A DNA stretch of 64,000 nt from Clostridia bacterium (lineage in GTDB: Bacteria; Bacillota; Clostridia; Oscillospirales; UBA644), in assembly GCA_017621705.1 (NCBI GenBank), contig JAGASR010000039.1, positions 1-64,000 on the forward strand, given 5' to 3'. Positions 8,993 to 17,724 of this stretch are shown here, piece by piece; the first letter of the stretch is position 1; each line of letters opens with the position of its first letter. Made by a program: the position numbers and the translations under genes. The notes beneath the pieces were generated by a model. That model searched no databases. It worked only from the letters and a program-made list of their open reading frames with translations, and was not told where the DNA came from.

Positions 8993-9862
8993 TTAGTCCT
9001 TATCTGCCATAGAATCAAGCTCTGAACTGTTTTCTTCCGAAACATTTTTACGGATAATCTTAAGATCGGATGCTTTGTACGAACGGATATCGCTTCCGTG
9101 TCTTGTATCAAGGCTTACTCTTACTGTTTCGGTCGGAACATTTACTTCTATGACCTGACCGTTTCCGTCGGGAGTTTTTACGGTGTATCCGACTCTCGGC
9201 ATCGTTTCGTAAGCTTTTTCGTAAACTTCCTGCTCGAAGTTGAGGCAGCAAATAAGCTTGCCGCAGGTTCCGGATATTTTCTGAGGGTTGGTCGAAAGAG
9301 ACTGGTCTTTTGCCATTTTAACGGAAACAGGCGTGAATTCGCTGAGGAAACTTGCACAGCATACTTTTCTTCCGCAAATACCGAGACCGCCGATCATTCT
9401 TGTCTCGTCTCTTACGCCGATCTGACGAAGCTCGATACGTGTTTTGAAAACGGATGCGAGATCTTTTACGAGTTCACGGAAGTCTACACGACCCTCTGCA
9501 ACGAAGAAGAAGATTATCTTGTTGTTATCGAATGTGTATTCAACGTCAACAAGCTCCATTTCAAGTCCGTGCTTTTTGATCTTTTCTTCGCAGATCTCAA
9601 AAGCGGATTTCTCTTTTTCGCGGTTCTGTTTATCCGTTTCAATATCTTCTTCGGTTGCGACTCTTATAACGGGTGAGAGCGGTGTGAATTTTTCTTTCTG
9701 CTCGGTCATCTGGTTTTCAACAATAACCGTGCCGATCTCCTGACCGCGTACCGTTTCAACGATAACTCTGTCGCCCTTGTGAAGAAGCATTCCGCAAGGT
9801 GCAAAATAATATATCTTACCTACGCTTTTAAAACGTATGCCGACAATTTCAACAAGTTCCAT
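8993..9862 (-). CDS. ricT: PSP1-domain protein RicT (YaaT), 289 aa
   Basis: In B. subtilis RicT is part of the RicA/F/T complex that carries Fe-S clusters, supports RNase Y-dependent mRNA maturation and affects sporulation phosphorelay. Family marks are the N-terminal YYFAPCG, and RIELRQIGVRDETR followed by ICGRKVCCASFL and CGKLICCLNFE; these cysteines are the probable cluster ligands. The C-terminus is charged and variable. It lies downstream of holB as in many Bacillota. The start codon has no strong ribosome site; a GAAAGG lies about 40 bases upstream. Confidence 0.92.
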   Translation of the reverse strand: MELVEIVGIRFKSVGKIYYFAPCGMLLHKGDRVIVETVRGQEIGTVIVENQMTEQKEKFTPLSPVIRVATEEDIETDKQNREKEKSAFEICEEKIKKHGLEMELVDVEYTFDNNKIIFFFVAEGRVDFRELVKDLASVFKTRIELRQIGVRDETRMIGGLGICGRKVCCASFLSEFTPVSVKMAKDQSLSTNPQKISGTCGKLICCLNFEQEVYEKAYETMPRVGYTVKTPDGNGQVIEVNVPTETVRVSLDTRHGSDIRSYKASDLKIIRKNVSEENSSELDSMADKD

Positions 9863-9937
9863 TTAAATCAACTACGGCTCTCTTTTTGAAAGCCTACCTT
9901 TCTTTTCGGTTAAAACATGAAATCAAATAAAATAAAT

Positions 9938-10873
9938 TTAGCTGTATCTCCAACACGCCGAATAACATTCCGAAACGATCAGCGTCGAAAAAAGCGATGT
10001 GTTAACGTTAAACCGTAATTTTTCGTTTATATCATCAAGCCTTGTGCATATCGAAACGAGTCTTCTTGGACCGAGCGCTCGGACATCGGCATTAAGACCC
10101 GTTGTCGAGCCTGTTTTGAGTGAGCGGAGATGTACTGTAAAGTATTCGTAAAGTTCGGTCGAAAATTCAGCAAGATCTTCTCTTTTTTTGAAAGTTACCG
10201 CCCGAAGCAGTTCCGCCGGCTTCTTTTTTGCGAGAGCTGTTGCGAATGCGTCGCATCTGCGGTAAAGTTCCGTTTTTTCATCGGAAAGAAAATCTTTTGC
10301 AACGCCGATATATCCGCCCGAAAATGCTACCGCAGCGGCTTTCTTTTCTTCCGATATTCTCGCAAATTCAGGCTTTTGAAGGTAATTTACGAGCTCTTTT
10401 TCGTCTATCGGTTCCATAGAAAGAGCTTCGCATCTTGAACGCAACGTCTGCAGGATCGCTTTCGAATTTTCCGTTATAAAAATAAAAACAGCGTGCTTCG
10501 GCGGTTCTTCGACTATCTTCAGAAGAGCGTTCTGACATACTGTCGATAACTTTTCAGCCTGATCGAAAACGAAAACTCTGTGTTCCGCATCGTTCGGAAG
10601 ATAGGAAGCATCCTTGAGCTTCTCTCGGAGCTCTTTAACCTTTATATCGGTCGGGCAGTACGTAATATCTATATGATTACCCGTTTGGAATTTTTTGCAT
10701 TGACTGCATTTCCCGCAAGGTTTTTCATCGCTTTCGCAGACGAGCGCCGCCGTCAGAATATTTGCCAAGGTATGTTTTCCCGAACCTTTCGGCCCGTGGA
10801 TTATATATGCATGAAACGGCCGTTCAAGCGTCTTTTTTATGCCGCTGTTGCCGATCAATCCGTCAAATTTCAT
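9938..10873 (-). CDS. holB: DNA polymerase III delta' subunit, 311 aa
   Basis: Clamp-loader subunit. The N-terminal AAA+ module has a Walker A-like GPKGSGKHT, the zinc-binding CGKCSQCKKF, and sensor-1 region VFIFITEN; SRCEALSM follows where the SRC motif is expected. The C-terminal region fits the delta' collar domain. The first four bases overlap the stop of the decarboxylase gene upstream, so translation is likely coupled. tmk, yaaQ and yaaR, which lie just upstream of holB in B. subtilis, are absent here. Confidence 0.92.
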   Translation of the reverse strand: MKFDGLIGNSGIKKTLERPFHAYIIHGPKGSGKHTLANILTAALVCESDEKPCGKCSQCKKFQTGNHIDITYCPTDIKVKELREKLKDASYLPNDAEHRVFVFDQAEKLSTVCQNALLKIVEEPPKHAVFIFITENSKAILQTLRSRCEALSMEPIDEKELVNYLQKPEFARISEEKKAAAVAFSGGYIGVAKDFLSDEKTELYRRCDAFATALAKKKPAELLRAVTFKKREDLAEFSTELYEYFTVHLRSLKTGSTTGLNADVRALGPRRLVSICTRLDDINEKLRFNVNTSLFSTLIVSECYSACWRYS

Positions 10874-12189
10874 ATGATCTTCACTTTGTCTGTATTATGC
10901 TTTTTGAGGTACGAGACCGTCTCTTCCGTTATCCGTTCGCCGGGAAAAAGGATCGGGACTCCGGGTGGATAGGGGATGACCGATCTTGCCGCCGTCTTTT
11001 CTGTCGCACAGTCGAGCGAAATTTCGGTTGCTTTACCGAAATATGCATCTTTGGGTGCACACACAAATTCCGTTTTCGGGAAAGAATAGTCGTCGGTTTC
11101 TTTCGGTGCTTTCGGTTTCAGCTCAATGAGTGTTTTTTTCAGAGCATCAAATTCTTCGTCGCTGTTGAACGGTGAGAACATGAAAACAATGCACTGTCCC
11201 GAACACATTTCTGGGATTATATTACGTTTCTGCAGTTCCTCGTCGATCTTTTCAGCATCTTCCGTTGCGATACAAAGCCTTAACGGATCATAAATGGGAG
11301 CTGAAACTACGGTTATTCTGTTGTTCTCAAGCTCATTTTTCAGGGCATCGATGCGTTTTCTTGTTTTACGGAATTTTTCTCTGTTTTCTTCGCACCATGC
11401 TCTCGCAAAATCGAGCGATGAAGTAATTAAAAACGACGGGCTCGTTGATCCGAACGCCAGCATTCTTGCGCAGACATCTTCCCTCTCAACTTCAATATTA
11501 AAATGAATAAAAGCGCCGCCCGTCAAAACAGGCAGGGTTTTATGCGCAGAGTCAATTATTATATCTGCACAGTGGTTTCCCTTTACAGTCGGGTCATTTT
11601 CGTCTCCGACAAATTTCAGGTGCGCACCGTGAGAATTATCAACGATAAGCATAGCGCCGTTCTGTTTACAGACATTTTTTATTTCTTCGCAGTCCGCGCA
11701 AAGTCCGTAATAGTTCGGTGAAGTCAGAAAAACCGCAGATATTTCGCTGTCGTTTTTCAACGCTTTTTCTATGTCCTTTTTTTCGATCGGGAGGACAACC
11801 CCCGTTTTTTTATCAAAGCGGTTATATACAAAAACGGGCTCGATATCGAGAAGCATTGCCGCGTTAAAAGCCGAGATATGAATGTTTCTTTCAAAAAGAA
11901 CTTTCTTTTTTCTGAAGAAGGAGAGCGCAGTCTGGTTTCCGAGCGTTGCGCCGCCTGCACAAAATACGGTTCTTTTAACGCCGAACAGTTTCGCCGCAAG
12001 CTCTTCTGCTTCTTTTAACGCTTCCTGCGGAAAATAAAGGTTATCTGTCTTTTCAACTTCCGTAACGTCATATTTCATAATCGGATCAAACCCGAGATCG
12101 GCTTTTCCTTTGTGCCCCGGCATATGAAAACGGATAACTGAATCGTCTTCCGCATATTTTTTTATTTTTTCATAAAAAGGTGCGTTCAT
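10870..12189 (-). CDS. PLP-dependent Orn/Lys/Arg decarboxylase (YaaO/SpeA type), 439 aa
   Basis: Fold-type I PLP enzyme that would decarboxylate arginine, lysine or ornithine to a polyamine precursor. Visible are FHMPGHKG near the N-terminus, VDNSHGAHLKF, and the lysine motif DSAHKTLPVLTGGAF that binds PLP. Length matches the short B. subtilis YaaO/SpeA type. The ATG at 12189 begins one base after the stop of the ASKHA gene; a TTG at 12201 is also in frame. Substrate cannot be decided from sequence. In B. subtilis yaaO is also just upstream of the tmk-holB region. Confidence 0.88.
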   Translation of the reverse strand: MNAPFYEKIKKYAEDDSVIRFHMPGHKGKADLGFDPIMKYDVTEVEKTDNLYFPQEALKEAEELAAKLFGVKRTVFCAGGATLGNQTALSFFRKKKVLFERNIHISAFNAAMLLDIEPVFVYNRFDKKTGVVLPIEKKDIEKALKNDSEISAVFLTSPNYYGLCADCEEIKNVCKQNGAMLIVDNSHGAHLKFVGDENDPTVKGNHCADIIIDSAHKTLPVLTGGAFIHFNIEVEREDVCARMLAFGSTSPSFLITSSLDFARAWCEENREKFRKTRKRIDALKNELENNRITVVSAPIYDPLRLCIATEDAEKIDEELQKRNIIPEMCSGQCIVFMFSPFNSDEEFDALKKTLIELKPKAPKETDDYSFPKTEFVCAPKDAYFGKATEISLDCATEKTAARSVIPYPPGVPILFPGERITEETVSYLKKHNTDKVKII

Positions 12190-12190
12190 A

Positions 12191-13744
12191 TTATATATCA
12201 AAAATCATGTTTTCTACATATTCGTCCTGGAAAACAGGGTCGGTCGAAAGGTCGAGTATCTCGACTTTCTCCTGAATTTTTTCTGCTTTGTCTCTCCATT
12301 TTTCGGAGAGGAGAACCATTGTAGTTCCCGCAAGAGCCGCATTACCGACAGCTTTTGCGTTGTCGCAGTAATTTTTAGGCAAAAGACCGATGCCTTTTGC
12401 GCTTTCAAGGTTGATAGCCGTTCCGAAACCACCTGCAATAAATACTTCGGGAGTTTCTTTGGATCCGATCATTCCGTCAAGAACGATCGTACCTGCGCAG
12501 ATCGCGGATTTCGCAAGCTGGATCTCGCGGACGTCTTTCTGCGTTAAATAGATCGTATCGGTAAGCTGAATCGCACAGTCATCTTCAAATTCGGGGCAGT
12601 CATCGTCGATATGGCCGGTTTCGTCGATAAGTTCTTTTTCGAGGCATACGTTTACAAGATCGATAAGCCCCGATCCGCATATGCCGGTGGGTTCTTTATC
12701 TCCGATTGTTCTGAATTCAAAACCGTTGGGTGTATCGTCATTTGCCTTTACACCGTTTATTGCGCCTTCGATGCTACCCGTTCCGAAACGTATGCATGCG
12801 CCTTCGAAAGCAGGACCTGCAGCGGTAGAGCAACCGTAAATTTTTCCGTTAACTTCAAGGGAAAGTTCGCCGTTTGTGCCGATATCTGCGATATATTTCG
12901 TCTTGCCGTCGCCGTTATCGTAACCCGCGGGAAGCATACATGCAACCGCATCGCCGCCGAAAAATCCGCCGCAACAAGGCATAAAATAAACTTCCGCATT
13001 TTCAGGGCTGTATCCGAGTTCTTTTGCTCTGAATGCGCAACCGAAATAGGAGAGGGGTTCAAACGGAACTGCACCGAGCGACTTTATCGAAAGTCTTGCC
13101 GCCGTAAGTTGCATCGTGGTATTGCCGCCGATAGCTATTTTTGCAATTAATTTTTTATCTATTCCGGATTTTTCGATCATTCCGTTGATCTGACCGATGA
13201 TCGCGTTCTGGAGCGTTTCATCGCCGTTTTCATTATCGATCGCAAATCCGATACGGGACATAACGTCGCCGCCGAAATTTTTCTGCGCATTGATCGCAGA
13301 TGTTGTAAAAAGTTTTTCGCCGCTGATAAGGTTGTAAAAAACGCAGACTACGGTCGTAGTTCCGATATCTATAGCAATACCGATCGCTTTACCGTTTTCT
13401 TTTGCGAATTCTTTTACTTTTTCCGAAGGGTCGATTTCATATTCCTCGCAGTCGGAAGTCGTCTGTATCTGGTAAAAAGAATTACCCGTAGATAACGCAA
13501 ATTCACCTTCCGCGCGGCAGAAGCATGCAAGACGAATGCCGCTGTTTATTTCGCTTTCGGTCAGAAGAGCTTTTTCTTTTTCCGTCATTTCGGAAAGGTT
13601 GCCGCTTGCGGTTACTTTGCATTTGCCGCAGACACCTCTGCCTCCGCAGGGTGCGTCAAGCGTAAAACCGGAATTTGCGAGAATATCAAGAAGAGTCTGA
13701 CCCTGTTCAAAATCGACTGATCTGTCGTTTATTATACCTTTCAT
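12191..13744 (-). CDS. 2Fe-2S ferredoxin/ASKHA-domain protein (RACo-like, DUF4445), 517 aa
   Basis: The N-terminal ~80 residues are a plant-type 2Fe-2S ferredoxin (CGGRGVCGKCKV plus a later CFC). A middle linker follows, then a two-part ASKHA ATPase-like domain with AIDIGTTTVV, DIGTNGEL and GGFG motifs. This is the layout of RACo, the ATP-dependent reductive activator of corrinoid proteins. No corrinoid protein or methyltransferase operon is adjacent; instead it follows rnfB and a small membrane protein, with an ATGA start/stop overlap. Activation of a corrinoid or other low-potential cofactor using Rnf-linked electrons is inference. Confidence 0.85.
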   Translation of the reverse strand: MKGIINDRSVDFEQGQTLLDILANSGFTLDAPCGGRGVCGKCKVTASGNLSEMTEKEKALLTESEINSGIRLACFCRAEGEFALSTGNSFYQIQTTSDCEEYEIDPSEKVKEFAKENGKAIGIAIDIGTTTVVCVFYNLISGEKLFTTSAINAQKNFGGDVMSRIGFAIDNENGDETLQNAIIGQINGMIEKSGIDKKLIAKIAIGGNTTMQLTAARLSIKSLGAVPFEPLSYFGCAFRAKELGYSPENAEVYFMPCCGGFFGGDAVACMLPAGYDNGDGKTKYIADIGTNGELSLEVNGKIYGCSTAAGPAFEGACIRFGTGSIEGAINGVKANDDTPNGFEFRTIGDKEPTGICGSGLIDLVNVCLEKELIDETGHIDDDCPEFEDDCAIQLTDTIYLTQKDVREIQLAKSAICAGTIVLDGMIGSKETPEVFIAGGFGTAINLESAKGIGLLPKNYCDNAKAVGNAALAGTTMVLLSEKWRDKAEKIQEKVEILDLSTDPVFQDEYVENMIFDI

Positions 13745-13899
13745 AAAAACATACCTACCAACGTCATTATGGGATTTGCCGAAAAGAAACCGATAACGAA
13801 CAGCACTGCTGCAATTATTGCATACAGTGCGATCCGTTTTTTCGAAAGAGGTTTTTTTGTCGGCGTGTATCTGTAATTTTTCTGTCGTTTAAAAATCAT
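13741..13899 (-). CDS. Small single-span membrane protein in the rnf cluster, 52 aa
   Basis: Not similar to anything I recognise. The ATG follows the rnfB stop without a gap, and the stop overlaps the start of the RACo-like gene in an ATGA, so the frame fills the gap between two real genes exactly. The product starts with a basic, Lys/Arg/Tyr-rich stretch of about 22 residues (MIFKRQKNYRYTPTKK at the front). One hydrophobic segment of about 26 residues runs to the C-terminus, predicting a single helix with the N-terminus inside. A subunit, assembly factor or anchor for Rnf or the RACo-like protein is plausible but unproven. Confidence 0.75.
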   Translation of the reverse strand: MIFKRQKNYRYTPTKKPLSKKRIALYAIIAAVLFVIGFFSANPIMTLVGMFL

Positions 13900-14802
13900 T
13901 TATCTGTCTTCGTCCATAAGTTTATCAACCCTGGAACGTCTCTTTGGGGTTTCTGCTGTGTCGGTAACGAGCTCGTTTGCAATCGTATCTCCGAGTGACA
14001 TCTGGATTTTACCCGACCAGATTATCTTTCTCGGACATTTTTCAACGCAAGCGCCGCAGTTGACACATTTTTCGTAATCGATCTGGGCAACGCCTTCGTT
14101 TACGGTTATCGCGCCTGCAGGGCAGACTTTTGCGCAAAGTCCGCATCCGATACAGCCGACTTTACAAAGGTTTCGAACGATCGGTCCTTTGTCGTGAGAA
14201 CGGCATCCGACCCAAATATCGGTATCGAAAGGAATGAGCTGAATGAGTTTCTGCGGACATGAAGAAACGCACATACCGCATGCGCGGCATTTTTCGTATT
14301 CTACCACCGCAACGCCGTTTTCAACTTTTATCGCACCGAACGGACATGCTTTTACGCAGGTTCCGAGGCCGATACATCCGTACGGACATTCTTTCGGACC
14401 GTTGCCGAGTTTTGCAACCGAAAGGCAGTCTTTAAGACCGACATAATTATATTTTCTGTTTGAAAGACTGTTTGTGCCGCTGCAAAGGACCTGCGCCCTC
14501 ATCTTAACGGTTTTCTGTGAGCTGATCCCCATAACTTTTGCTATGCCTTCGGCAGATGCGTCTCCGCCTACGGGGCATTTGTTTACGGGTGCTTTGCCGG
14601 AAACGACAGCCTCTGCGTACGCACCGCAGCCAGCAAAACCGCAACCGCCGCAGTTTGCGCCCGGAAGCTGTTCTACGATCAGATCAATGCGTTCATCTTT
14701 TTTTATAAACAAGAATTTACTTGCCAATGCAATGAGAAAACCGAGGAAAAGGCCGAAAACAGCCATGATCAAAACGGTTATAAGAATTTGAATGATATCC
14801 AT
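13900..14802 (-). CDS. rnfB: Rnf complex subunit RnfB, 300 aa
   Basis: Entry point for electrons from reduced ferredoxin into the Rnf complex. An N-terminal membrane helix (about residues 5-30) is followed by the RnfB cluster motif CGGCGFAGC plus NKCPVGG. Several further [4Fe-4S] motifs follow: CPYGCIGLGTCVKACP, CRACGMCVSSCP, CKVGCIGCGLCAKVCP and CVNCGACVEKCP. Clostridial RnfB proteins are longer than those of proteobacteria, as here. Last of the six rnf genes. Confidence 0.96.
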   Translation of the reverse strand: MDIIQILITVLIMAVFGLFLGFLIALASKFLFIKKDERIDLIVEQLPGANCGGCGFAGCGAYAEAVVSGKAPVNKCPVGGDASAEGIAKVMGISSQKTVKMRAQVLCSGTNSLSNRKYNYVGLKDCLSVAKLGNGPKECPYGCIGLGTCVKACPFGAIKVENGVAVVEYEKCRACGMCVSSCPQKLIQLIPFDTDIWVGCRSHDKGPIVRNLCKVGCIGCGLCAKVCPAGAITVNEGVAQIDYEKCVNCGACVEKCPRKIIWSGKIQMSLGDTIANELVTDTAETPKRRSRVDKLMDEDR

Positions 14803-14838
14803 CCGAATTGTCTCCCGTGTTAATTTTTTATCCGTTAT

Positions 14839-15423
14839 TTAAAACGGAAGTTTAAGGCCCTGGAATCCCATAAACGAAATGCTCAACAGCGCCGCGGCGA
14901 TGAGAACAATGGGGAATCCTCTGAACGGTTTGGGAATATCCGAATAAGCAATTCTTTCGCGGATAGCGGAAAGAAGAAGGATCGCAACAAGAAAACCTAC
15001 GCCTGCGGAAAAACCGTATACGACCGAAGTAATAAAATCGTATTCGTTATTGATGTTTAAAAGTGTAACGCCGAGAACCGCACAGTTTGTAGTTATAAGC
15101 GGCAGATAAATGCCGAGTGCGGAATAGAGCGACGGTATACTTTTTTGCAGGAACATTTCGATTATCTGAACAAGCGTTGCAATTATCGCAATGAAGGCTA
15201 TCGTCTGCAGATATTCAAGCTCGAACGGAACGAGAATAAATCTGTTGAAAAGCCATGTCAGAGCAGATGCAAGAGTCATCGTAAAAACAACTGCCATGCC
15301 CATGCCGAGAGCGGTTTCGCTTTTTTTCGAAACGCCGAGGAACGGACAGCAACCGTAGAACTTAACGAGGACAAAGTTTTCTATAAGTATTGCGTTTATC
15401 GAAACAACAAGAAGATTCAGCAT
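14839..15423 (-). CDS. rnfA: Rnf complex subunit RnfA, 194 aa
   Basis: Integral membrane subunit with six predicted helices, paralogous to RnfE. NFVLVKFYGCCPFLGVS near the N-terminus contains the conserved cysteine pair region that holds the intramembrane [2Fe-2S] with RnfE. Family-typical length. It starts directly after rnfE (stop at 15424), indicating coupled translation. Confidence 0.96.
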   Translation of the reverse strand: MLNLLVVSINAILIENFVLVKFYGCCPFLGVSKKSETALGMGMAVVFTMTLASALTWLFNRFILVPFELEYLQTIAFIAIIATLVQIIEMFLQKSIPSLYSALGIYLPLITTNCAVLGVTLLNINNEYDFITSVVYGFSAGVGFLVAILLLSAIRERIAYSDIPKPFRGFPIVLIAAALLSISFMGFQGLKLPF

Positions 15424-16047
15424 TTATTTGCTCCTCCCTTCGAGTTTTGACATTATGTACTGTACAAGCGCGATGAGAAAACCGAGAACGAGAAAACCGC
15501 CTGCGGGAAGGATGATTATAAGCGCAGGTGAGAAATTTTCACCCATGATATTTGCTCCGAGGATCGTTCCGTTACCGAGGAGTTCTCTGATCGCGGAAAT
15601 AATGGTGAGTGCGAGCGTAAAGCCGATACCCGATGCAAGACCGTCAACCGCGGAGGGGAGGGGACTGTTTTTCGATGCAAAAGCCTCAGCTCTCGCAAGG
15701 ATTATGCAGTTAACAACTATCAGCGGTATGAACAGACCGAGTGATTTCGAAAGTTCGGGAAGCCATGCATTGATGATCATCTCGACAGTCGAAACAAAGC
15801 CCGCAATTATAACGATATAAGATGCGATTCTTATCTTATTGGGAATGAATTTTCTTAAAACGGAAATGAAAAAGTTTGAGCATATAAGGACGAAAGTCGC
15901 CGAAAGACCCATGCCGATACCGTTTGCGACGGTCGTCGTTACCGCAAGCGTCGGACACATGCCGAGCAGTTGGATAAATGTAGGGTTTTTCGTTATAATG
16001 CCGTCCTTGAGGATCTCGAGATATGAAACTTTGTTTTTCTTTGCCAT
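15424..16047 (-). CDS. rnfE: Rnf complex subunit RnfE, 207 aa
   Basis: Integral membrane subunit paralogous to RnfA. GMCPTLAVTTTV carries the conserved cysteine region, and NCIILARAEAFAS is typical. I start at ATG 16047, eight bases after an AGGAGG that lies inside the end of rnfG; a longer reading would run through that ribosome site. Part of the ion-translocating core. Confidence 0.95.
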   Translation of the reverse strand: MAKKNKVSYLEILKDGIITKNPTFIQLLGMCPTLAVTTTVANGIGMGLSATFVLICSNFFISVLRKFIPNKIRIASYIVIIAGFVSTVEMIINAWLPELSKSLGLFIPLIVVNCIILARAEAFASKNSPLPSAVDGLASGIGFTLALTIISAIRELLGNGTILGANIMGENFSPALIIILPAGGFLVLGFLIALVQYIMSKLEGRSK

Positions 16048-16048
16048 A

Positions 16049-16696
16049 TCAATATCCTCCTTGTGTAAGTTCAGCAACAGCGGAAAGTGCTTTTTGAACA
16101 CCGTCGATTATTGCTTTGGATGTTACGGTCGCACCGGTTATTGTGGAAACGGATGTTATGGAGTTTGCGGATGCGTTTACAAACTGAGAAAGAATGGAGC
16201 CGTTCGAAATAATTCTTTCGCCGACACCTGCCGTCTCTGTATGGTTAACGACCTTTACACCTGTGATAAGTCCGTCACCCGAAATACCGACGATCATGCT
16301 TATCTCGCCGCCGAAACCGTTACTTATAACGTTTACGCAGTATCCGAGAGTTTCGCCGTCTTTAGTCGCTTCATAAACCTCTCCGATATATTTTGTGAGA
16401 TCTTCGGTCAGCTCCAGAGAGATCGGATCAAACGCAGTTGCGTCCGCAAAAAGTGCAATTCTTGCTTCGTCATTTGCTTTTTTTGCGTTTTCGGCGATTT
16501 TGTCTTTTGTCAGACCGTTGACTACCGCAAGCATCAGAACGACAGCCGCGATTATTATCATCAGTTTAAACGAAAGAGTCTGAAGTTCTCCACCGCTTTT
16601 TCTTACCTTTTTTTCTTTCGGGACAGATACGGTTTTTTCTTCCGTTGTTTCAACGGAAACTTCGGATGTCTCTTCTATATTATTTAGAAGCATCAT
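16049..16696 (-). CDS. rnfG: Rnf complex subunit RnfG, FMN-binding, 215 aa
   Basis: Membrane-anchored flavoprotein. A cytoplasmic N-terminal tail of about 40 residues rich in Glu and Thr precedes one membrane helix (about residues 45-65). The FMN-binding domain has TITGATVTS, where the threonine of the S/T-GAT motif should carry covalent FMN, and GYCVNVISNGFGG. The start has GGAGG eight bases upstream and lies inside the end of rnfD. Confidence 0.95.
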   Translation of the reverse strand: MMLLNNIEETSEVSVETTEEKTVSVPKEKKVRKSGGELQTLSFKLMIIIAAVVLMLAVVNGLTKDKIAENAKKANDEARIALFADATAFDPISLELTEDLTKYIGEVYEATKDGETLGYCVNVISNGFGGEISMIVGISGDGLITGVKVVNHTETAGVGERIISNGSILSQFVNASANSITSVSTITGATVTSKAIIDGVQKALSAVAELTQGGY

Positions 16697-17708
16697 TGTA
16701 GCCGCCTCCTATTCCGAAACGTCTCGGTTTCGTGATCTTATCAATGGGAACCGCGAGAACGTTCATTATAAGTATCGCATAGCTTACGCCTTCGCTGTAA
16801 CCGCTGTAATAACGCAGGAAAACAGTCAGAAGACCGCAACCGATACCGAAAAGTAATTTGCCTTTAGCTGTTACGGGAGAGGTCGAATAGTCGGTCGCCA
16901 TAAAGAACGCACCGAGAAGAAGACCGCCGCTGAGAAGTTCATACGTCATGAACTGCCAGTCGAAATGTCCGCCCGTGAGAGGGAAGAGGAACGTTACGAG
17001 AGCAACTGTTCCGAGATATGTAACGGGAATGTGCCATGTGATGACTCCGCGAAGCAACATATAAATGCCGCCGAGGAGTATTGCCGCCGCACATACTTCA
17101 CCGAGACAGCCGCCGATGTTGCCGATAAACATATCGGCAAGGCTTATATCGGGAAGAGCTCCGCCTTTGAGAGAAGAGAGGGGAGTTGCGGTCGTTATAG
17201 TATCGATATAATCCGGAAGCTCTGCGCCGTTCGTGAAAATAGGATCATAAAGAACGGGAAGACCGGGATTAATGAACGGTTTTACGAAAGTCGTCATTAT
17301 CGTCGGCCATGAGAAAAGAAAAGCTCTCGCCGCAAGCGCGGGATTTGCAAAATTCTTTCCGAGACCGCCAAAAAGCATTTTGACGACAACTATTGCAAAT
17401 AACGAGCCTATCGCCGCCATCCAGTACGGTGCGGTTACGGGCAGATTGAACGAAAGAAGCATACCCGTTACAACTGCGGAAAAGTCCTCAACGGTGTTTT
17501 TCTTCTTTGCAATAAAATTATAAAGGGTCTCAAACGCAACGCAGGCACCGACGCAGATTGCTGTCAGCGCAAGCGCGCGCCAACCGAAAAATACGACTGA
17601 CATCGCCGAGATCGGGATCATTGCGATAACAACGTCGAGCATGACTTTGCTTATCGTTCTTTCCGATCTGTAATGAGGCGAGGAAGTCACCAATAATCTT
17701 TTAGCCAA
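16680..17708 (-). CDS. rnfD: Rnf complex subunit RnfD, 342 aa
   Basis: Membrane subunit with about ten hydrophobic segments and a covalent FMN site. The flavinylation motif reads TTATPL (in DTITTATPLSSLKGG) where many homologues have SGATPL; the threonine is kept. It is similar in fold to NqrB. It lies 16 bases after rnfC and overlaps rnfG, matching the clostridial order C-D-G-E-A-B. Confidence 0.95.
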   Translation of the reverse strand: MAKRLLVTSSPHYRSERTISKVMLDVVIAMIPISAMSVVFFGWRALALTAICVGACVAFETLYNFIAKKKNTVEDFSAVVTGMLLSFNLPVTAPYWMAAIGSLFAIVVVKMLFGGLGKNFANPALAARAFLFSWPTIMTTFVKPFINPGLPVLYDPIFTNGAELPDYIDTITTATPLSSLKGGALPDISLADMFIGNIGGCLGEVCAAAILLGGIYMLLRGVITWHIPVTYLGTVALVTFLFPLTGGHFDWQFMTYELLSGGLLLGAFFMATDYSTSPVTAKGKLLFGIGCGLLTVFLRYYSGYSEGVSYAILIMNVLAVPIDKITKPRRFGIGGGYNDASK

Positions 17709-17724
17709 AATAAATCCTCCGTCG

